A stretch of 36,821 bases of DNA, from contig NZ_JAHSQD010000025.1 of the NCBI RefSeq assembly GCF_020103755.1, forward strand, positions 1-36,821, in the 5' to 3' direction. The position numbers and the translations under genes were made by a program. Below are positions 6,820-16,146 of the stretch, piece after piece. This stretch comes from Streptomyces sp. LS1784. Its GTDB lineage: Bacteria > Actinomycetota > Actinomycetes > Streptomycetales > Streptomycetaceae. The notes beneath the pieces are model-generated. The model had not been told where the DNA came from and searched no databases. It saw only the letters and a list, made by a program, of their open reading frames with translations. Position 1 is the stretch's first letter. Each line of letters starts with the position of its first letter.

Positions 6820-8373
6820 GTGTTCTTCGAGGAACCGATTGCGGTCTACGAAAGCCTGACCGCGCGGATAAAGGCACTGGCCGTGGTTAGCCCGATCGTC
6901 GCCCTCGATTCCAGCAAGGCAAAGACGGAGCGGGGATGGAACGGATACCTGCTTGCGGAACTGGCGCTGGCGGCTGTCGACTTCGTCGCCTTGAGCAGCG
7001 ATATGGGGACAATGGTTCGCCAGGATGCGGTGGTCAAGGAAGTCTCCCGATACGCAGCTCTGCAGATGCCCGAGCGTCCAGAGAGCGAGCGCGAGGCCGT
7101 GGGCACGTGGATCGTCGAGCGTCTGATCAATGTTGAGGAGCGCGACCGGACGTTCCGGCAGCCCATCGGCGCCCTCGACGAGGATGGATTCTCCGTACGG
7201 GACTTCAATTTCCAGGTCCTCCGGGAGGTACCTGACGAGGTTGGGCGGGCCGCACTGGTGGTGACCGAGCCCGCGATCAACGTCCTGCTCCACGCCATCG
7301 ACGTTGACGTCGCGTCCGCACAGATCGCAGCCGAGGCCCGACTGACCGCCATGTTGAAGCGGGCCCGGATCGAGGACGCGTTGCAGGCGGCATTACATGC
7401 CCGCAGACAGAGCGTGCGTTACGCGAAGCAGCTCAGCGACTGGACAGCCGCCATGCAGCGCAGCGTACGCGCTGTCAGCTGGACGAAGCAGGTGGACGAA
7501 GAGGTCGAGCTCGCCCTTGACCATGTCAAAGCACGCTCCGAAGCCGAGACCGCCATGCAGCAACGAGTGCGTGAGCTACTCGAGATCACCGACGATGAGC
7601 GAAAGCGCCAACAGCTGATCGATCTGGGTGAGCTGCTCGCCAACTGCCTGAACCGCCACGCAGCGCTTACCAATCTGCTCCTTCAGCTCGGTCCGGAGTT
7701 CCGCCGGCAGCAGGACCGACAGGTCTTCGTCGCGCCCGCACTGCACACGCGCGTCCACCTGGAGGACCAACTTCTACGGCCTGTCCTGGAACTGTCGATA
7801 GACGCCGCGCATACCCCACTGGCGACTTTCACCCGCGCGGCACTCGGCCCCAAGCGCCCGCACGTGCTTTACCTCCCCGACTTCTTCGTCGCCCTGTGCC
7901 GGGTCACGGAGAACCAGCTGCTGAAACCGGCAGCCGTTCAAACCGAGCACGAATGGGATGAATCAGCCGACGAACCCTCGTTCAGTGCAGAACAGGAGCA
8001 AGAGGCTGCAGACATCCTCGGCAACGTCCCCGCGACAGGACTTCGCTTGTCGGCGATCCTGCAGCAAGCACGCCTCAACCAGCCAGGCAACCACCAGCGA
8101 TGGGGGACCGACGACCTGGTCGCGCTACGTGTCCAGGAGCTCTTCCGCAATGTCCCCGTCACCGGCCTGGCCGAAGGGAAGGAAGTCGTCATCGCGGTAG
8201 ACGACGGCGCGGAACTCGACGACGAGCGGTTCGGAGGATCCGACTTCCTCGTCCTGCGCACACAGGCAGGCCCGGCCGATTCTGTGGACAGCTCGTCCGC
8301 CACTCTTCCCATTCCCTCTCCCCGCAACCCCGGCGACTCTGCCGACCCCGTGTTCGCAAAGGACCAGGCATGA
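6820..8373 (+). CDS. jetA: Wadjet-like JetA/MksF kleisin subunit
   Basis: This is the predicted kleisin of an SMC complex that recognises and helps cleave plasmid-like circular DNA. The 517-residue protein starts with GTG at 6820, with GGAAGGGG about 9 nt upstream. It is rich in long helices: residues about 185-290 look like a helical bundle or coiled coil, and about 405-460 (ATGLRLSAILQQARLNQP and on) resembles a winged-helix segment, as expected at the ends of a kleisin. The C-terminal 30 residues are Ser/Pro-rich. I do not recognise the DUF3375 (type I) or DUF2397 (type II) pattern, so the family is assigned mainly from gene order and size: it is followed by a small JetB-like, an SMC and a TOPRIM protein. 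Its stop overlaps the next start by ATGA, which indicates translational coupling. Confidence 0.65.
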   Translation: MFFEEPIAVYESLTARIKALAVVSPIVALDSSKAKTERGWNGYLLAELALAAVDFVALSSDMGTMVRQDAVVKEVSRYAALQMPERPESEREAVGTWIVERLINVEERDRTFRQPIGALDEDGFSVRDFNFQVLREVPDEVGRAALVVTEPAINVLLHAIDVDVASAQIAAEARLTAMLKRARIEDALQAALHARRQSVRYAKQLSDWTAAMQRSVRAVSWTKQVDEEVELALDHVKARSEAETAMQQRVRELLEITDDERKRQQLIDLGELLANCLNRHAALTNLLLQLGPEFRRQQDRQVFVAPALHTRVHLEDQLLRPVLELSIDAAHTPLATFTRAALGPKRPHVLYLPDFFVALCRVTENQLLKPAAVQTEHEWDESADEPSFSAEQEQEAADILGNVPATGLRLSAILQQARLNQPGNHQRWGTDDLVALRVQELFRNVPVTGLAEGKEVVIAVDDGAELDDERFGGSDFLVLRTQAGPADSVDSSSATLPIPSPRNPGDSADPVFAKDQA

Positions 8374-9182
8374 CGAACGACGACGTGGCGGACGCCACCC
8401 GCATGATCGCTATGGCCCTGGGCCGAGGCCGAGCGCCAGCACGATCGAGCGAGTACGCGAGGCTCGTCCAGCGCTACCACCGAGACCCTGAATATGCCCA
8501 CATGGTGCACATGGCCGCGAAGGGGTTCGATCTGACGGTTCTGGACGTCGACCACCGTGCGGGACTAATCCTGGGCACGACCGCGGAGACCACACTCGCC
8601 CTGCCGGTCACCGAGCTGGTGCCCGTTCCCCAGGACCGCCCGCTGTACCTGCTCGCCCAACTCGCGATCGCCACCCTTGCGTTCCCCCGCCCGCAGGACT
8701 TGGACGACGACGAGTTCGTGGGCCGCGTCACCGTCAGCGCCGTGGACGACTTCGTACGTGCTCACGCTTTGGCGATCGAGCAACGCATCAACGCTGCGGG
8801 CGAGGACCAGGATCCACCAACCGGCCAACCGGGGCTGGAAGCACTGTGGCGGGCGTATCTACGACGGAGCGCAACGGGAAGGACCAAGGGTGACAACACG
8901 CCGATCGCAGCCAGCCGCAAGATCGTCGAGCGCGCGCTGAAGCACCTGGTCGAGTACGGCTTCATGCACAAGGTGGCCGGCGACGGTGAGGACAGGTACG
9001 TCACGCACGTGAAGTACCGCGTGCAGATTCGTGAACTAGCGGCCGGCGAGTTGTTGGGAGAACTTGCGGGCTTGGGCATCTCACGCCTACCGAGCGGCAA
9101 CCTTGACCGCACGCCCGGCGATCCGGCTGGCCCAACGCCCATGGCAGCTGGCTCTTCTCTCGCCGAGCCCTCTTTCGGCTGA
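8370..9182 (+). CDS. jetB: Wadjet-like JetB/MksE small subunit
   Basis: This is the predicted KITE-type (winged-helix dimer) accessory protein that binds the kleisin in MukBEF/Wadjet complexes. It has 270 residues. The middle (about 90-200) reads like tandem winged helices: LYLLAQLAIATLAFPRPQDL resembles the start of a MukE/MksE domain, and SRKIVERALKHLVEYGFMHKV followed by DRYVTHVKYRVQIREL resembles a recognition helix and wing. The last 35 residues are low complexity. The ATG at 8370 overlaps the jetA stop by 4 nt, and the next gene starts 18 nt after its stop, so the three are co-translated. The call rests on position, size and predicted fold rather than on a diagnostic motif. I do not recognise DUF4194 or DUF2398. 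Confidence 0.6.
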   Translation: MTNDDVADATRMIAMALGRGRAPARSSEYARLVQRYHRDPEYAHMVHMAAKGFDLTVLDVDHRAGLILGTTAETTLALPVTELVPVPQDRPLYLLAQLAIATLAFPRPQDLDDDEFVGRVTVSAVDDFVRAHALAIEQRINAAGEDQDPPTGQPGLEALWRAYLRRSATGRTKGDNTPIAASRKIVERALKHLVEYGFMHKVAGDGEDRYVTHVKYRVQIRELAAGELLGELAGLGISRLPSGNLDRTPGDPAGPTPMAAGSSLAEPSFG

Positions 9183-9200
9183 CCGCAACAGGAGTCCATT

Positions 9201-12200
9201 GTGTACGAGTTGAACCGTGTCCTGCTGCGCAACTTCGGCCCCCGTGACGCCCGGTACGAGTGGGTCGACCTCGACCTGTCCGGAGTCGGGGAGCCGGTGT
9301 CGGCTGGCGCCTTGGTCCCGGACGCCGGCCATGTTCAGGAACGGCCATCGCCCGCGAGCCTGGTGATGCTGCAGAACGGGGGCGGCAAGGGCGTGCTCCT
9401 CACCGCGATCATGTGCACGACCATCCCCTTCCACCACAAGGATCTCGACGCGCTGCGTAGCTTCGTCATCTCGCCCGTGCAGCCGTCGCATGTCGTGATG
9501 GAGTGGGCCGACGTGCGAACCGGCCGCCTCCTGGTCACCGGTCAGGTCCTCGCGCCAGCATCGGACAAGAACCTCAACAGGCTCTTCTACAGCTTCCACC
9601 CCGGTGCCGCCCTGACCGCAGACCGTCTGCCCTTCCACAACGATGGCGTCTGGTTGTCGTTTGAGGACTTCTGCACCGAACTGCGCGATCTCAAGGCCCG
9701 CAATGAAGGGCTGGGCCTGCACGAGGAAGCCGGCCAGAAGGAGTGGGAGGCGCACCAGAGCGGCCTCGGTCTGGATCCGGACCTGTTCAACGTGCAGCGC
9801 GCGATGAACGCCACGGAGAGTGGTGCCGCCAACGCCTTCACCACGAACACCTCTGGTGCTTTCGTGGAGTGGTTGCTCAAGAAAGCAACCGGCGATTCCG
9901 CGAACGAGGCGGTCGGGACGATGTTCACGGGGTATGCGGGAGCAATCTCCCAGTACCAGCTCTGGCAACAGGAACGCGCGTTCGCCCTCGACATGCACCA
10001 GCACTGCCAGCAGGTCGACGAGGCCCACAAAGCCCGGCGGTCGCATGCAACCCATGCAGCGCAAGCCGCGGAGGACCTCGCGGCGCTGGCCTCAACGCTC
10101 CTTGCACGGGACAGGCAACTGGCGTGTGAACTGGAGCGATGCACCACCCGTCTCGGGCAGGCAGAAACCGAGCATCGCGCGCGGGTGCGTGTTCGGGACA
10201 CTGCCGACAACGCCCTGCGTCACGTCGAATGGAACAGCCTTCGGTTGGACCTGGCTGCCCTCGCTACCAAGCGGGTGGATACCAAGACGAAGAAATCGGA
10301 GGTACAACGTGAATGCGACGCTTGGGCCCACGTGCCATTGGCCCTGGATCTCGCGACCGCTCGCGGGGCCTTCGAAGGTACCCAGCTCGCCCTGACCCGG
10401 GCCGAGGGAGCCATCTCGTCATATGCGATGGCTGCCGATGTCGCCGCAGCCCGGCTGCGGATCGGCCTACGGCAGGAAGAAGATCGCGTCCGGGAGCAGA
10501 TCCGCGGCTTGCAGGAGCAATCACGGGTCCGCAGTGAAGAGGTAAGCACCTGGCGTGCCCGCATGGGTGACCTGCGTAGCCTGGACGGTGCCGCCGAGAG
10601 CGAGACAACAAACCTGAGCAAGTACGTCGCCCAGTTCGAAGCTGACCTCCAGCAGTCGCGTGAAAGCCGGGATGTGTTGCCCGGGGAGGAGGCGGCCGAC
10701 GCGGCTACCCGCGTTCGCGCCGCGGAACGAAACCTCAAGGAGAAGGCCGACAAGGCGAAGGCAAGCGTCGATCAGGCCAGGACAGCCACCTCCAGCGCCC
10801 GGGGCGCGCTATCCACGACCGAGAGGGCCGCGACCATGGCCGCCGGCACCGCCGACCACGCAGGCACGGTCGTGGACAAGCTCCGGACCCGAGCCCGACA
10901 CATCCAGCGCGATCCCCTCAGCGCTGAGCTGCTGGAGGCAGATCTCGACGCGACCGACGACGATCCCGTGACCTGGATCGCCGCAAGCGCACAGCCGCTA
11001 CAGGAGCTCGCCCGCCATCGCCAGGCAGCCCTCGAAGGAGCCCTGGTCACCCGAAGGCGCAGCCTGGAGCGGGACCGGGAGTACCTCGCCGCCCTGGACA
11101 CCAGCTCGGGGCTGCTCCCAGCGCGCATCCACGTCCGCGAGGTCTGCGCCATCTTGCGCGAGAACGGCATCGGCGCCCACCCCGGCTGGATCTGGATGCG
11201 TGACAATCTGCCTACCGAGCTTCACGCGCAGGCCGTGTCCGACCATCCGGAGTTGGTGGACGGCGTCATCGTCGCCGACGAGTCGGCGTTGGACAGGGCG
11301 TGTCAGGTGCTCCAGCAGCGCCGTCCCCTGCCCGCAGCGGCCGTGGCGATCGGAACTGGAGACCGGTTCGCCAACACGGTCCCCAGCGACCAGTCGGGCC
11401 GGACCGTGGTCGAGCCCACACCCGCGATGCATGACGAACTGGCCGCAGGGCGCGAGCGGGAGATCGTGGAGATTCGCATTCGGGAGACCTCCGAGGACCT
11501 CCAGCAGCAGGAGACCCGACGTGAGGCAGCGACGGACCTCCTGAGTGCCCTGGCCCGCTGGCAGGAGGAGATCGGCGAGGTGTCCGTGGAAGAGCGCCTC
11601 GAGGAACTGAATAGTCTCCAGGCCGCAGCCGAGCAGGCCGAGCAGGCGGCAGCGGAGGCCCGAGAGCACGCGCAGGCATTGGAAAGGGCTGTCGGCGAGG
11701 CTGAGGCGGATCACGAGATGGTTGCCGCCCAGTGGGGGGCCCAGCAGAGGACGGCAGAACTCCTGGAGCAGTTGGCCGGTCGCGAGGCCGAAGCCAACCG
11801 GGCTGCCGATCGGATCGCCGAACTCGAACGACTGACCGATGGCCGGCGTCGCGAGTTCGAAGAACTGGATGCGGCTTGCTCCAGCGCGGAGGAGGAGAGT
11901 CTTCGCCGGGCCGCCAACGTCCAGCGCTACGAGATGGAGGTATCCGGCTACCGCCGAGAACGCGAGGAGATCACTGCCACTGATGTGACCGAACGTAGCC
12001 AGGCGCAGTCCGGTGTGCTCGATTCCCTGCCCGAACTGCGACGGCAGCACAAGCAGGCCCTCTCGGACTTGCGAGCCCGAGCGGTCGGCAAGGACCTTCG
12101 CGAGCGAGCCCGCATCGCGGAGGAAGACCTACGCACGTGTCAGGCGCTGTGGGACAAGGTTCCCGAACCAGTGCGAATTCAAGCAGAGATTCTTGCTCGC

Positions 12201-13661
12201 GACGCGCGCGCTGATGACGCTGTCCAACGAGACGCTCTCGTGTGCAGCCTCACTGAGCAGTCCACCCGACTCCAGACCGAGGTGGATGCCCTCAATGCGG
12301 AGCACGCTGGCGTCCAGGTGCGGCTCGAGCAGGCCCAACCCCCAGTCGGTCGCGCCTGGCTGGAAGACGAGCCTGCGCAGGAATGGACTCCCCGTGACCA
12401 GGCGGAAGCTCAGAGGATGCTGGGGAAGGCCCGAGTCTTGAAGTCCGACGCCGTCCGAGCCGCGCGCACGGCCGAGGAGTCTCTCGCCGACGCGCGCCGG
12501 GCCAAGCAGCAGGCCGACCGCGAGCTCAGCACTATCGCCCCGGTCCTCGCGCTCTTCGAGGCGGCGGTCAAACGCATGTCCCTCGATCAGGAGGCCGAGC
12601 CCTACTCGGGGTCGCTCGAAGGCGCGGACTCCCACGTTCGCGAGGCAGTGGAACGTCATGCGACGGCCGAGAAGCAGAGCGTCACCGCCGACCGTACCGT
12701 CGAACGCGCGGTGGCCGGTTTGAAGGATGCCGCCTCCAACGTCGCCTACGAGCGCCTCGACATCCCTCTGCGTACGCAGATCTCCGGCCTCGACGGCAGA
12801 AAGATCCCGCCTCTGGCCGCGGACTGGGTGGACGCCCTCGCCGAGCGCACCGCCGTCCTGACATCGCAGCTCAACGGCGTCGAGGAGGTACGCGACACCC
12901 TCGTCCTCCAGCTGGCAGGACGCGTCTCGGAAGAGCTCAAGAAGCTCGACCGTGCCAGTAGCTTCTCTGTCTTCCCCGACGGCGTCGGGCGCTGGTCAGG
13001 CCAGCGCTTCCTGACCGTCAAGTACCAAGTGCCCGAGCAGCCGCTACTCCACGGGCTAATCCGCGAAGCGGTCCAGGAAATGGCAGCCGCCCCCAACGCC
13101 CGCAACCTGAAGGGCACGGACGTCGTGATGCGGTGTCTCCACCGAGCCGTCCCGCGCGGCTTCAGCGCCAAGGTGCTCAAACCGACTGCCTCGCACACCA
13201 TCGAGCACGTGCCCGTGGAGAAGATGAAGGACGTCTTCTCGGGCGGTCAGGAGCTCACCGGAGCCATCCTCCTGTATTGCGCGCTAGCCGCGCTGCGGAC
13301 CTCACCGAGCCCGCGCAGCCGAACCCGGCACGGCGGCCTCCTCATTCTGGACAACCCAATCGGTCGCGCCAACGCCGACTACCTTGTTCAAATCCAGCGC
13401 GAGATGGCCTCGGCACTCGGCATTCAGCTGCTCTACACCACCGGACTCGGCGACGACAACGCCACATTGCGCTTCCCCCTGCGCATCCAACTGCGCAACG
13501 ATGCCGAAGCCCGCAGCGGCCTGTCGCTGGTACGCGTCGAGCAGCGTGTTCACGCAGCACTGGTCCCCCCGCCCCGGGTCGCGCCCGACCCAGATTCGCC
13601 CGAGCCCGCCGGCTACCTCAGCGCGGCCCGGCTCTACACCAAGGCAGAGGCCGGACAATGA
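9201..13661 (+). CDS. jetC: Wadjet-like JetC, SMC/MukB-type ATPase
   Basis: This is the motor of the complex, a 1486-residue SMC-like ABC ATPase expected to extrude DNA loops. The GTG start at 9201 has AGGAG 6 nt upstream. The N-terminal head has the P-loop-like QNGGGKGVLL near 55-64. Long heptad-rich Glu/Arg/Ala/Gln segments run from about 270 to 1250, interrupted near 636-740 by a globular hinge-like part. The C-terminal head has the ABC signature FSGGQELTGA near 1347 and the Walker B LLILDNPIG near 1380, followed by IQLLYTTG. Two positions are unusual: the residue after the P-loop Lys is Gly rather than Ser/Thr, and the residue after the Walker B Asp is Asn rather than Glu. The frame is intact through the whole gene. 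The stop overlaps the jetD start (ATGA). Confidence 0.85.
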   Translation: MYELNRVLLRNFGPRDARYEWVDLDLSGVGEPVSAGALVPDAGHVQERPSPASLVMLQNGGGKGVLLTAIMCTTIPFHHKDLDALRSFVISPVQPSHVVMEWADVRTGRLLVTGQVLAPASDKNLNRLFYSFHPGAALTADRLPFHNDGVWLSFEDFCTELRDLKARNEGLGLHEEAGQKEWEAHQSGLGLDPDLFNVQRAMNATESGAANAFTTNTSGAFVEWLLKKATGDSANEAVGTMFTGYAGAISQYQLWQQERAFALDMHQHCQQVDEAHKARRSHATHAAQAAEDLAALASTLLARDRQLACELERCTTRLGQAETEHRARVRVRDTADNALRHVEWNSLRLDLAALATKRVDTKTKKSEVQRECDAWAHVPLALDLATARGAFEGTQLALTRAEGAISSYAMAADVAAARLRIGLRQEEDRVREQIRGLQEQSRVRSEEVSTWRARMGDLRSLDGAAESETTNLSKYVAQFEADLQQSRESRDVLPGEEAADAATRVRAAERNLKEKADKAKASVDQARTATSSARGALSTTERAATMAAGTADHAGTVVDKLRTRARHIQRDPLSAELLEADLDATDDDPVTWIAASAQPLQELARHRQAALEGALVTRRRSLERDREYLAALDTSSGLLPARIHVREVCAILRENGIGAHPGWIWMRDNLPTELHAQAVSDHPELVDGVIVADESALDRACQVLQQRRPLPAAAVAIGTGDRFANTVPSDQSGRTVVEPTPAMHDELAAGREREIVEIRIRETSEDLQQQETRREAATDLLSALARWQEEIGEVSVEERLEELNSLQAAAEQAEQAAAEAREHAQALERAVGEAEADHEMVAAQWGAQQRTAELLEQLAGREAEANRAADRIAELERLTDGRRREFEELDAACSSAEEESLRRAANVQRYEMEVSGYRREREEITATDVTERSQAQSGVLDSLPELRRQHKQALSDLRARAVGKDLRERARIAEEDLRTCQALWDKVPEPVRIQAEILARDARADDAVQRDALVCSLTEQSTRLQTEVDALNAEHAGVQVRLEQAQPPVGRAWLEDEPAQEWTPRDQAEAQRMLGKARVLKSDAVRAARTAEESLADARRAKQQADRELSTIAPVLALFEAAVKRMSLDQEAEPYSGSLEGADSHVREAVERHATAEKQSVTADRTVERAVAGLKDAASNVAYERLDIPLRTQISGLDGRKIPPLAADWVDALAERTAVLTSQLNGVEEVRDTLVLQLAGRVSEELKKLDRASSFSVFPDGVGRWSGQRFLTVKYQVPEQPLLHGLIREAVQEMAAAPNARNLKGTDVVMRCLHRAVPRGFSAKVLKPTASHTIEHVPVEKMKDVFSGGQELTGAILLYCALAALRTSPSPRSRTRHGGLLILDNPIGRANADYLVQIQREMASALGIQLLYTTGLGDDNATLRFPLRIQLRNDAEARSGLSLVRVEQRVHAALVPPPRVAPDPDSPEPAGYLSAARLYTKAEAGQ

Positions 13662-14821
13662 GCGCATCAGACGACAAGCCAACGCTCTCGCTGTCTCCTG
13701 CCGCCGCGCGGCTCAGTGACGCTCTGCAGGCCATGAATGCCGCCGGCAGCACAGTCTCGCGAACGGCCTTTACAGCGGTGTTCGCCTCAGCTCTGCCCGG
13801 TCTGTCCCGGAGCAGCAATAGCCGCCTCAGTCTCGCCACCCTGCTCATCGAACTTTCCGATGCCCGACTCGTCACCCTACCCGCGGACCCTGTGAAGTGG
13901 GATGCCGGGCGCCCACCGCTGCCCGACAACGTCCGGATCGTCCGCGCCCGACCTGCCCCTGCAACGCCTCGTGAACAGCGTTCATGGCGCCCCGAGCTGA
14001 GCTGGGCCTCGACCGCGCGCATCACCACGGCGCAGACCGATGTCCTAACAGCGATCAACCGATGGTTCCGCGACACGAGCAGTAAGGCAGAAGCCCGGCA
14101 CCCACTATCGCTGCGCGAGCGCTCCCACGAGATCTTCAACGACGAGAAGCGTCTCGACACCTTGATCGGCGGAGCACTCTTCGGCCCCGGTCGGCTCGAC
14201 CTGGAACAACTCGCCACCTACCGGGAGCCACCACCGCTCGCCTATCGGCACCTCGGAGCAGGCGACACCATGCTCGTGATCGAGAACAGCGACACCTTCA
14301 CCACCCTGCGCCGCCTACTCCGGTCTGACCCCGGCTGCATCGGCTACATCGCCTTCGGCGGCGGTCGCGCCTTCGAAGCATCGGTCGCCAGCATCACCGA
14401 GCTCCCCCAGATCCACCGCATCCTCTACTACGGAGATCTCGACGCGGACGGCCTGTCCATCCCAGCCAGAGCATCCGTCACCGCAACGCTCCTCGGCCTT
14501 CCGCACGTTGAACCAGCGGAAGGCTGCTACGAGCTCCTTCTCACCCGTCCTCGCAGCGCGGCACCCAAGGTCGACCCAACCCGTGCCCGGCTTCTCGCGG
14601 AATGGCTACCGTCCGCCCTTCAAGACCAGGCACTTGCGGTGCTCTCATCAGGCGGCCGTATCGCCCAGGAAGCGGCGAACTTGAACCATCACTCCACGGA
14701 CCAGAACTGGCTCGCCATCCGGAATGCTGCTGCCCCCACCCTCCACGGCCTCTCCCCACGGGTCAACGCCAACCAGGAAGGAGATCCTCCCGAGCAAGAT
14801 GGCTCTGTACCGCATACTTGA
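13658..14821 (+). CDS. jetD: Wadjet-like JetD, TOPRIM nuclease subunit
   Basis: This 387-residue protein is the predicted DNA-cutting subunit, related to topoisomerase VI A/Spo11 through its TOPRIM domain. The TOPRIM signs are MLVIENSDTF with the catalytic Glu near 208, and ILYYGDLDADGLSI with the D-x-D near 258-260, as in DUF2220/DUF2399 proteins. The N-terminal half (about 10-190) is probably the winged-helix and arm region that docks on the SMC complex; it includes RSHEIFNDEKRLD, a recurrent JetD-type segment. The ATG at 13658 overlaps the jetC stop by 4 nt, which supports a stoichiometric complex. The gene ends 163 nt from the end of the convergent nuclease gene. The subtype within Wadjet cannot be fixed by eye. 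Confidence 0.75.
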   Translation: MSASDDKPTLSLSPAAARLSDALQAMNAAGSTVSRTAFTAVFASALPGLSRSSNSRLSLATLLIELSDARLVTLPADPVKWDAGRPPLPDNVRIVRARPAPATPREQRSWRPELSWASTARITTAQTDVLTAINRWFRDTSSKAEARHPLSLRERSHEIFNDEKRLDTLIGGALFGPGRLDLEQLATYREPPPLAYRHLGAGDTMLVIENSDTFTTLRRLLRSDPGCIGYIAFGGGRAFEASVASITELPQIHRILYYGDLDADGLSIPARASVTATLLGLPHVEPAEGCYELLLTRPRSAAPKVDPTRARLLAEWLPSALQDQALAVLSSGGRIAQEAANLNHHSTDQNWLAIRNAAAPTLHGLSPRVNANQEGDPPEQDGSVPHT

Positions 14822-14984
14822 TCTTCTACCGCGTGTTTGGCTGGCTGCACGGCCGCTCCTCCGCTGCGAATAACGCCGCGTTTCTCGCCACGCCCCGAGA
14901 GCACTGCAAGGCACCGCACGGTGGAGCGGTTGTCCTGCGTGGGTCGAGCTGGTTTCCGATCCGGGACGCTTGCCGGCCTTCAGG
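14822..14984. other. Convergent spacer between the two defence operons
   Basis: This 163-nt gap lies between the 3' ends of the plus-strand Wadjet-like operon and the minus-strand six-gene operon. No gene and no classical GC hairpin with a T-tract is visible, so transcription from the two long operons may overlap here or end by Rho. Confidence 0.5.
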
Positions 14985-16073
14985 TCACTCGACGCTACGA
15001 CGTCCTTCCCAGGTGTAGCGAAGTTGGTACGTGTCGACGCCACCGGTCGGCCGGGCCCGGTAGATGGTGATGGATGGGAAGAAGTCGCGCTTGACCGATA
15101 TGGTCCGGGCACGCTCGTCGTCTTCGACCTCGCTGATCCATTCCTCGATCTCACGGGCAAGTTTGAATGTGAGGTGGTATCCGGGGTCTCCTCCGACTGC
15201 AGTGATGTTCCACTCGGCGTCGGAGTTGTGGCCGGTGCGCCAGAGGCGGACGTGGTGCGTCGGTTGAGCATCAGCGTGCTGGAGGAACTGCGGGGCGTCA
15301 GCGGTGACGAAGGGGATGACGAAGGGGGCTTCCGGGAATCCCAGGAGGAGTTCAGTGTTCAGCCTCTCGGTGAGCTTGCCGACGAAGTTCTGGACGACGG
15401 GGAGCGCAGTTGCTCGGAACTGGGGAGCGTTCGTCGAGATGTCGCTCGGCTCGGAGATGTCTGCGGTCTTGAGCTCGTTGCGTAGGACGGCCCGGAGCCA
15501 GTTGACCGGGAACTTCGTGATGCCGTTTTGGGTGCTGGCTGTGTAGAGCAGGTCTGCAGCGGTTCCGATCCTGTCCCGCAGCCATTTGAAGGAGTCGCCG
15601 GACAGGTCGACGAGGGAGATCTGGTGAGCGAGGGCGAAGCGTTGGGCGTCCGTGGTGAAGCCGCTGGTGGAGAAGAGCGTGTAGACGTAGTGGTAGCGAC
15701 GGCGTGGCCGGGCACTTCCGTGGTTGCTGCTGGCCGGCTCTCTGAGCTCGGGAATGGCGAAGTTCTGGTTGATGTCGTGAATGACGCCGTGGGCGTTGCG
15801 CACGATCGACAGGCCGCAGCGCTCGTTGTAGGACTTGGCCTCGAGGAACATCCGGACGGGAAGCGAGAAAGCGGGCGTGAATGCGAACTGCCCGAGTACA
15901 TCGACCTGATGGCGTGCACCGCGTCCGCGCACGGCGAGTGAGCCGTCCTGGGATGTGGTCAGCTCTGCACGATCATCGCCCGTCCGGCTGAGGAGTCGGT
16001 AACCGCTGTTGCGTAGCAGCCAGGCCAAGGCTTCTTCGAGGAGGTAGCCCTTGAGGTGTGCCTTCGTGAGCAT
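14985..16073 (-). CDS. PD-(D/E)XK nuclease-like (Mrr-type) protein, last gene of the defence operon
   Basis: This predicted endonuclease of 362 residues is the last gene of the minus-strand operon. The N-terminal 90 residues carry a restriction-endonuclease-like core: KGYLLEEALAWLLRNSGY with a Glu near 13-14, RHQVDVLG with Asp58, and MFLEAKSY with Glu78-x-Lys80. The order helix-Glu, Asp, E-x-K matches Mrr_cat-type nucleases. Residues about 95-140 (SIVRNAHGVIHDINQNFAIP) continue the fold, and I recognise no family in the remaining 220 residues. The start at 16073 is preferred over a GTG at 16103, which lacks a ribosome-binding site; AAGG precedes 16073. The gene lies 73 nt after the UvrD-type gene, the loosest junction of the downstream part, so it could be an added effector. 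It may cut DNA lacking the operon's methyl mark. Confidence 0.65.
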   Translation of the reverse strand: MLTKAHLKGYLLEEALAWLLRNSGYRLLSRTGDDRAELTTSQDGSLAVRGRGARHQVDVLGQFAFTPAFSLPVRMFLEAKSYNERCGLSIVRNAHGVIHDINQNFAIPELREPASSNHGSARPRRRYHYVYTLFSTSGFTTDAQRFALAHQISLVDLSGDSFKWLRDRIGTAADLLYTASTQNGITKFPVNWLRAVLRNELKTADISEPSDISTNAPQFRATALPVVQNFVGKLTERLNTELLLGFPEAPFVIPFVTADAPQFLQHADAQPTHHVRLWRTGHNSDAEWNITAVGGDPGYHLTFKLAREIEEWISEVEDDERARTISVKRDFFPSITIYRARPTGGVDTYQLRYTWEGRRSVE

Positions 16074-16146
16074 GGTTGCCTTTGGTGAGTGCCTCGGCGC
16101 CACGACAGTTGCCGAGGCCCCGAGGCGATGCGAGCGAATGATCGGG

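Noticed and set aside
13133..13657. N-terminal extension of JetD
   Set aside because: It overlaps the well-supported C-terminal head of the SMC protein (ABC signature and Walker B). The ATG at 13658 overlaps the SMC stop by 4 nt.
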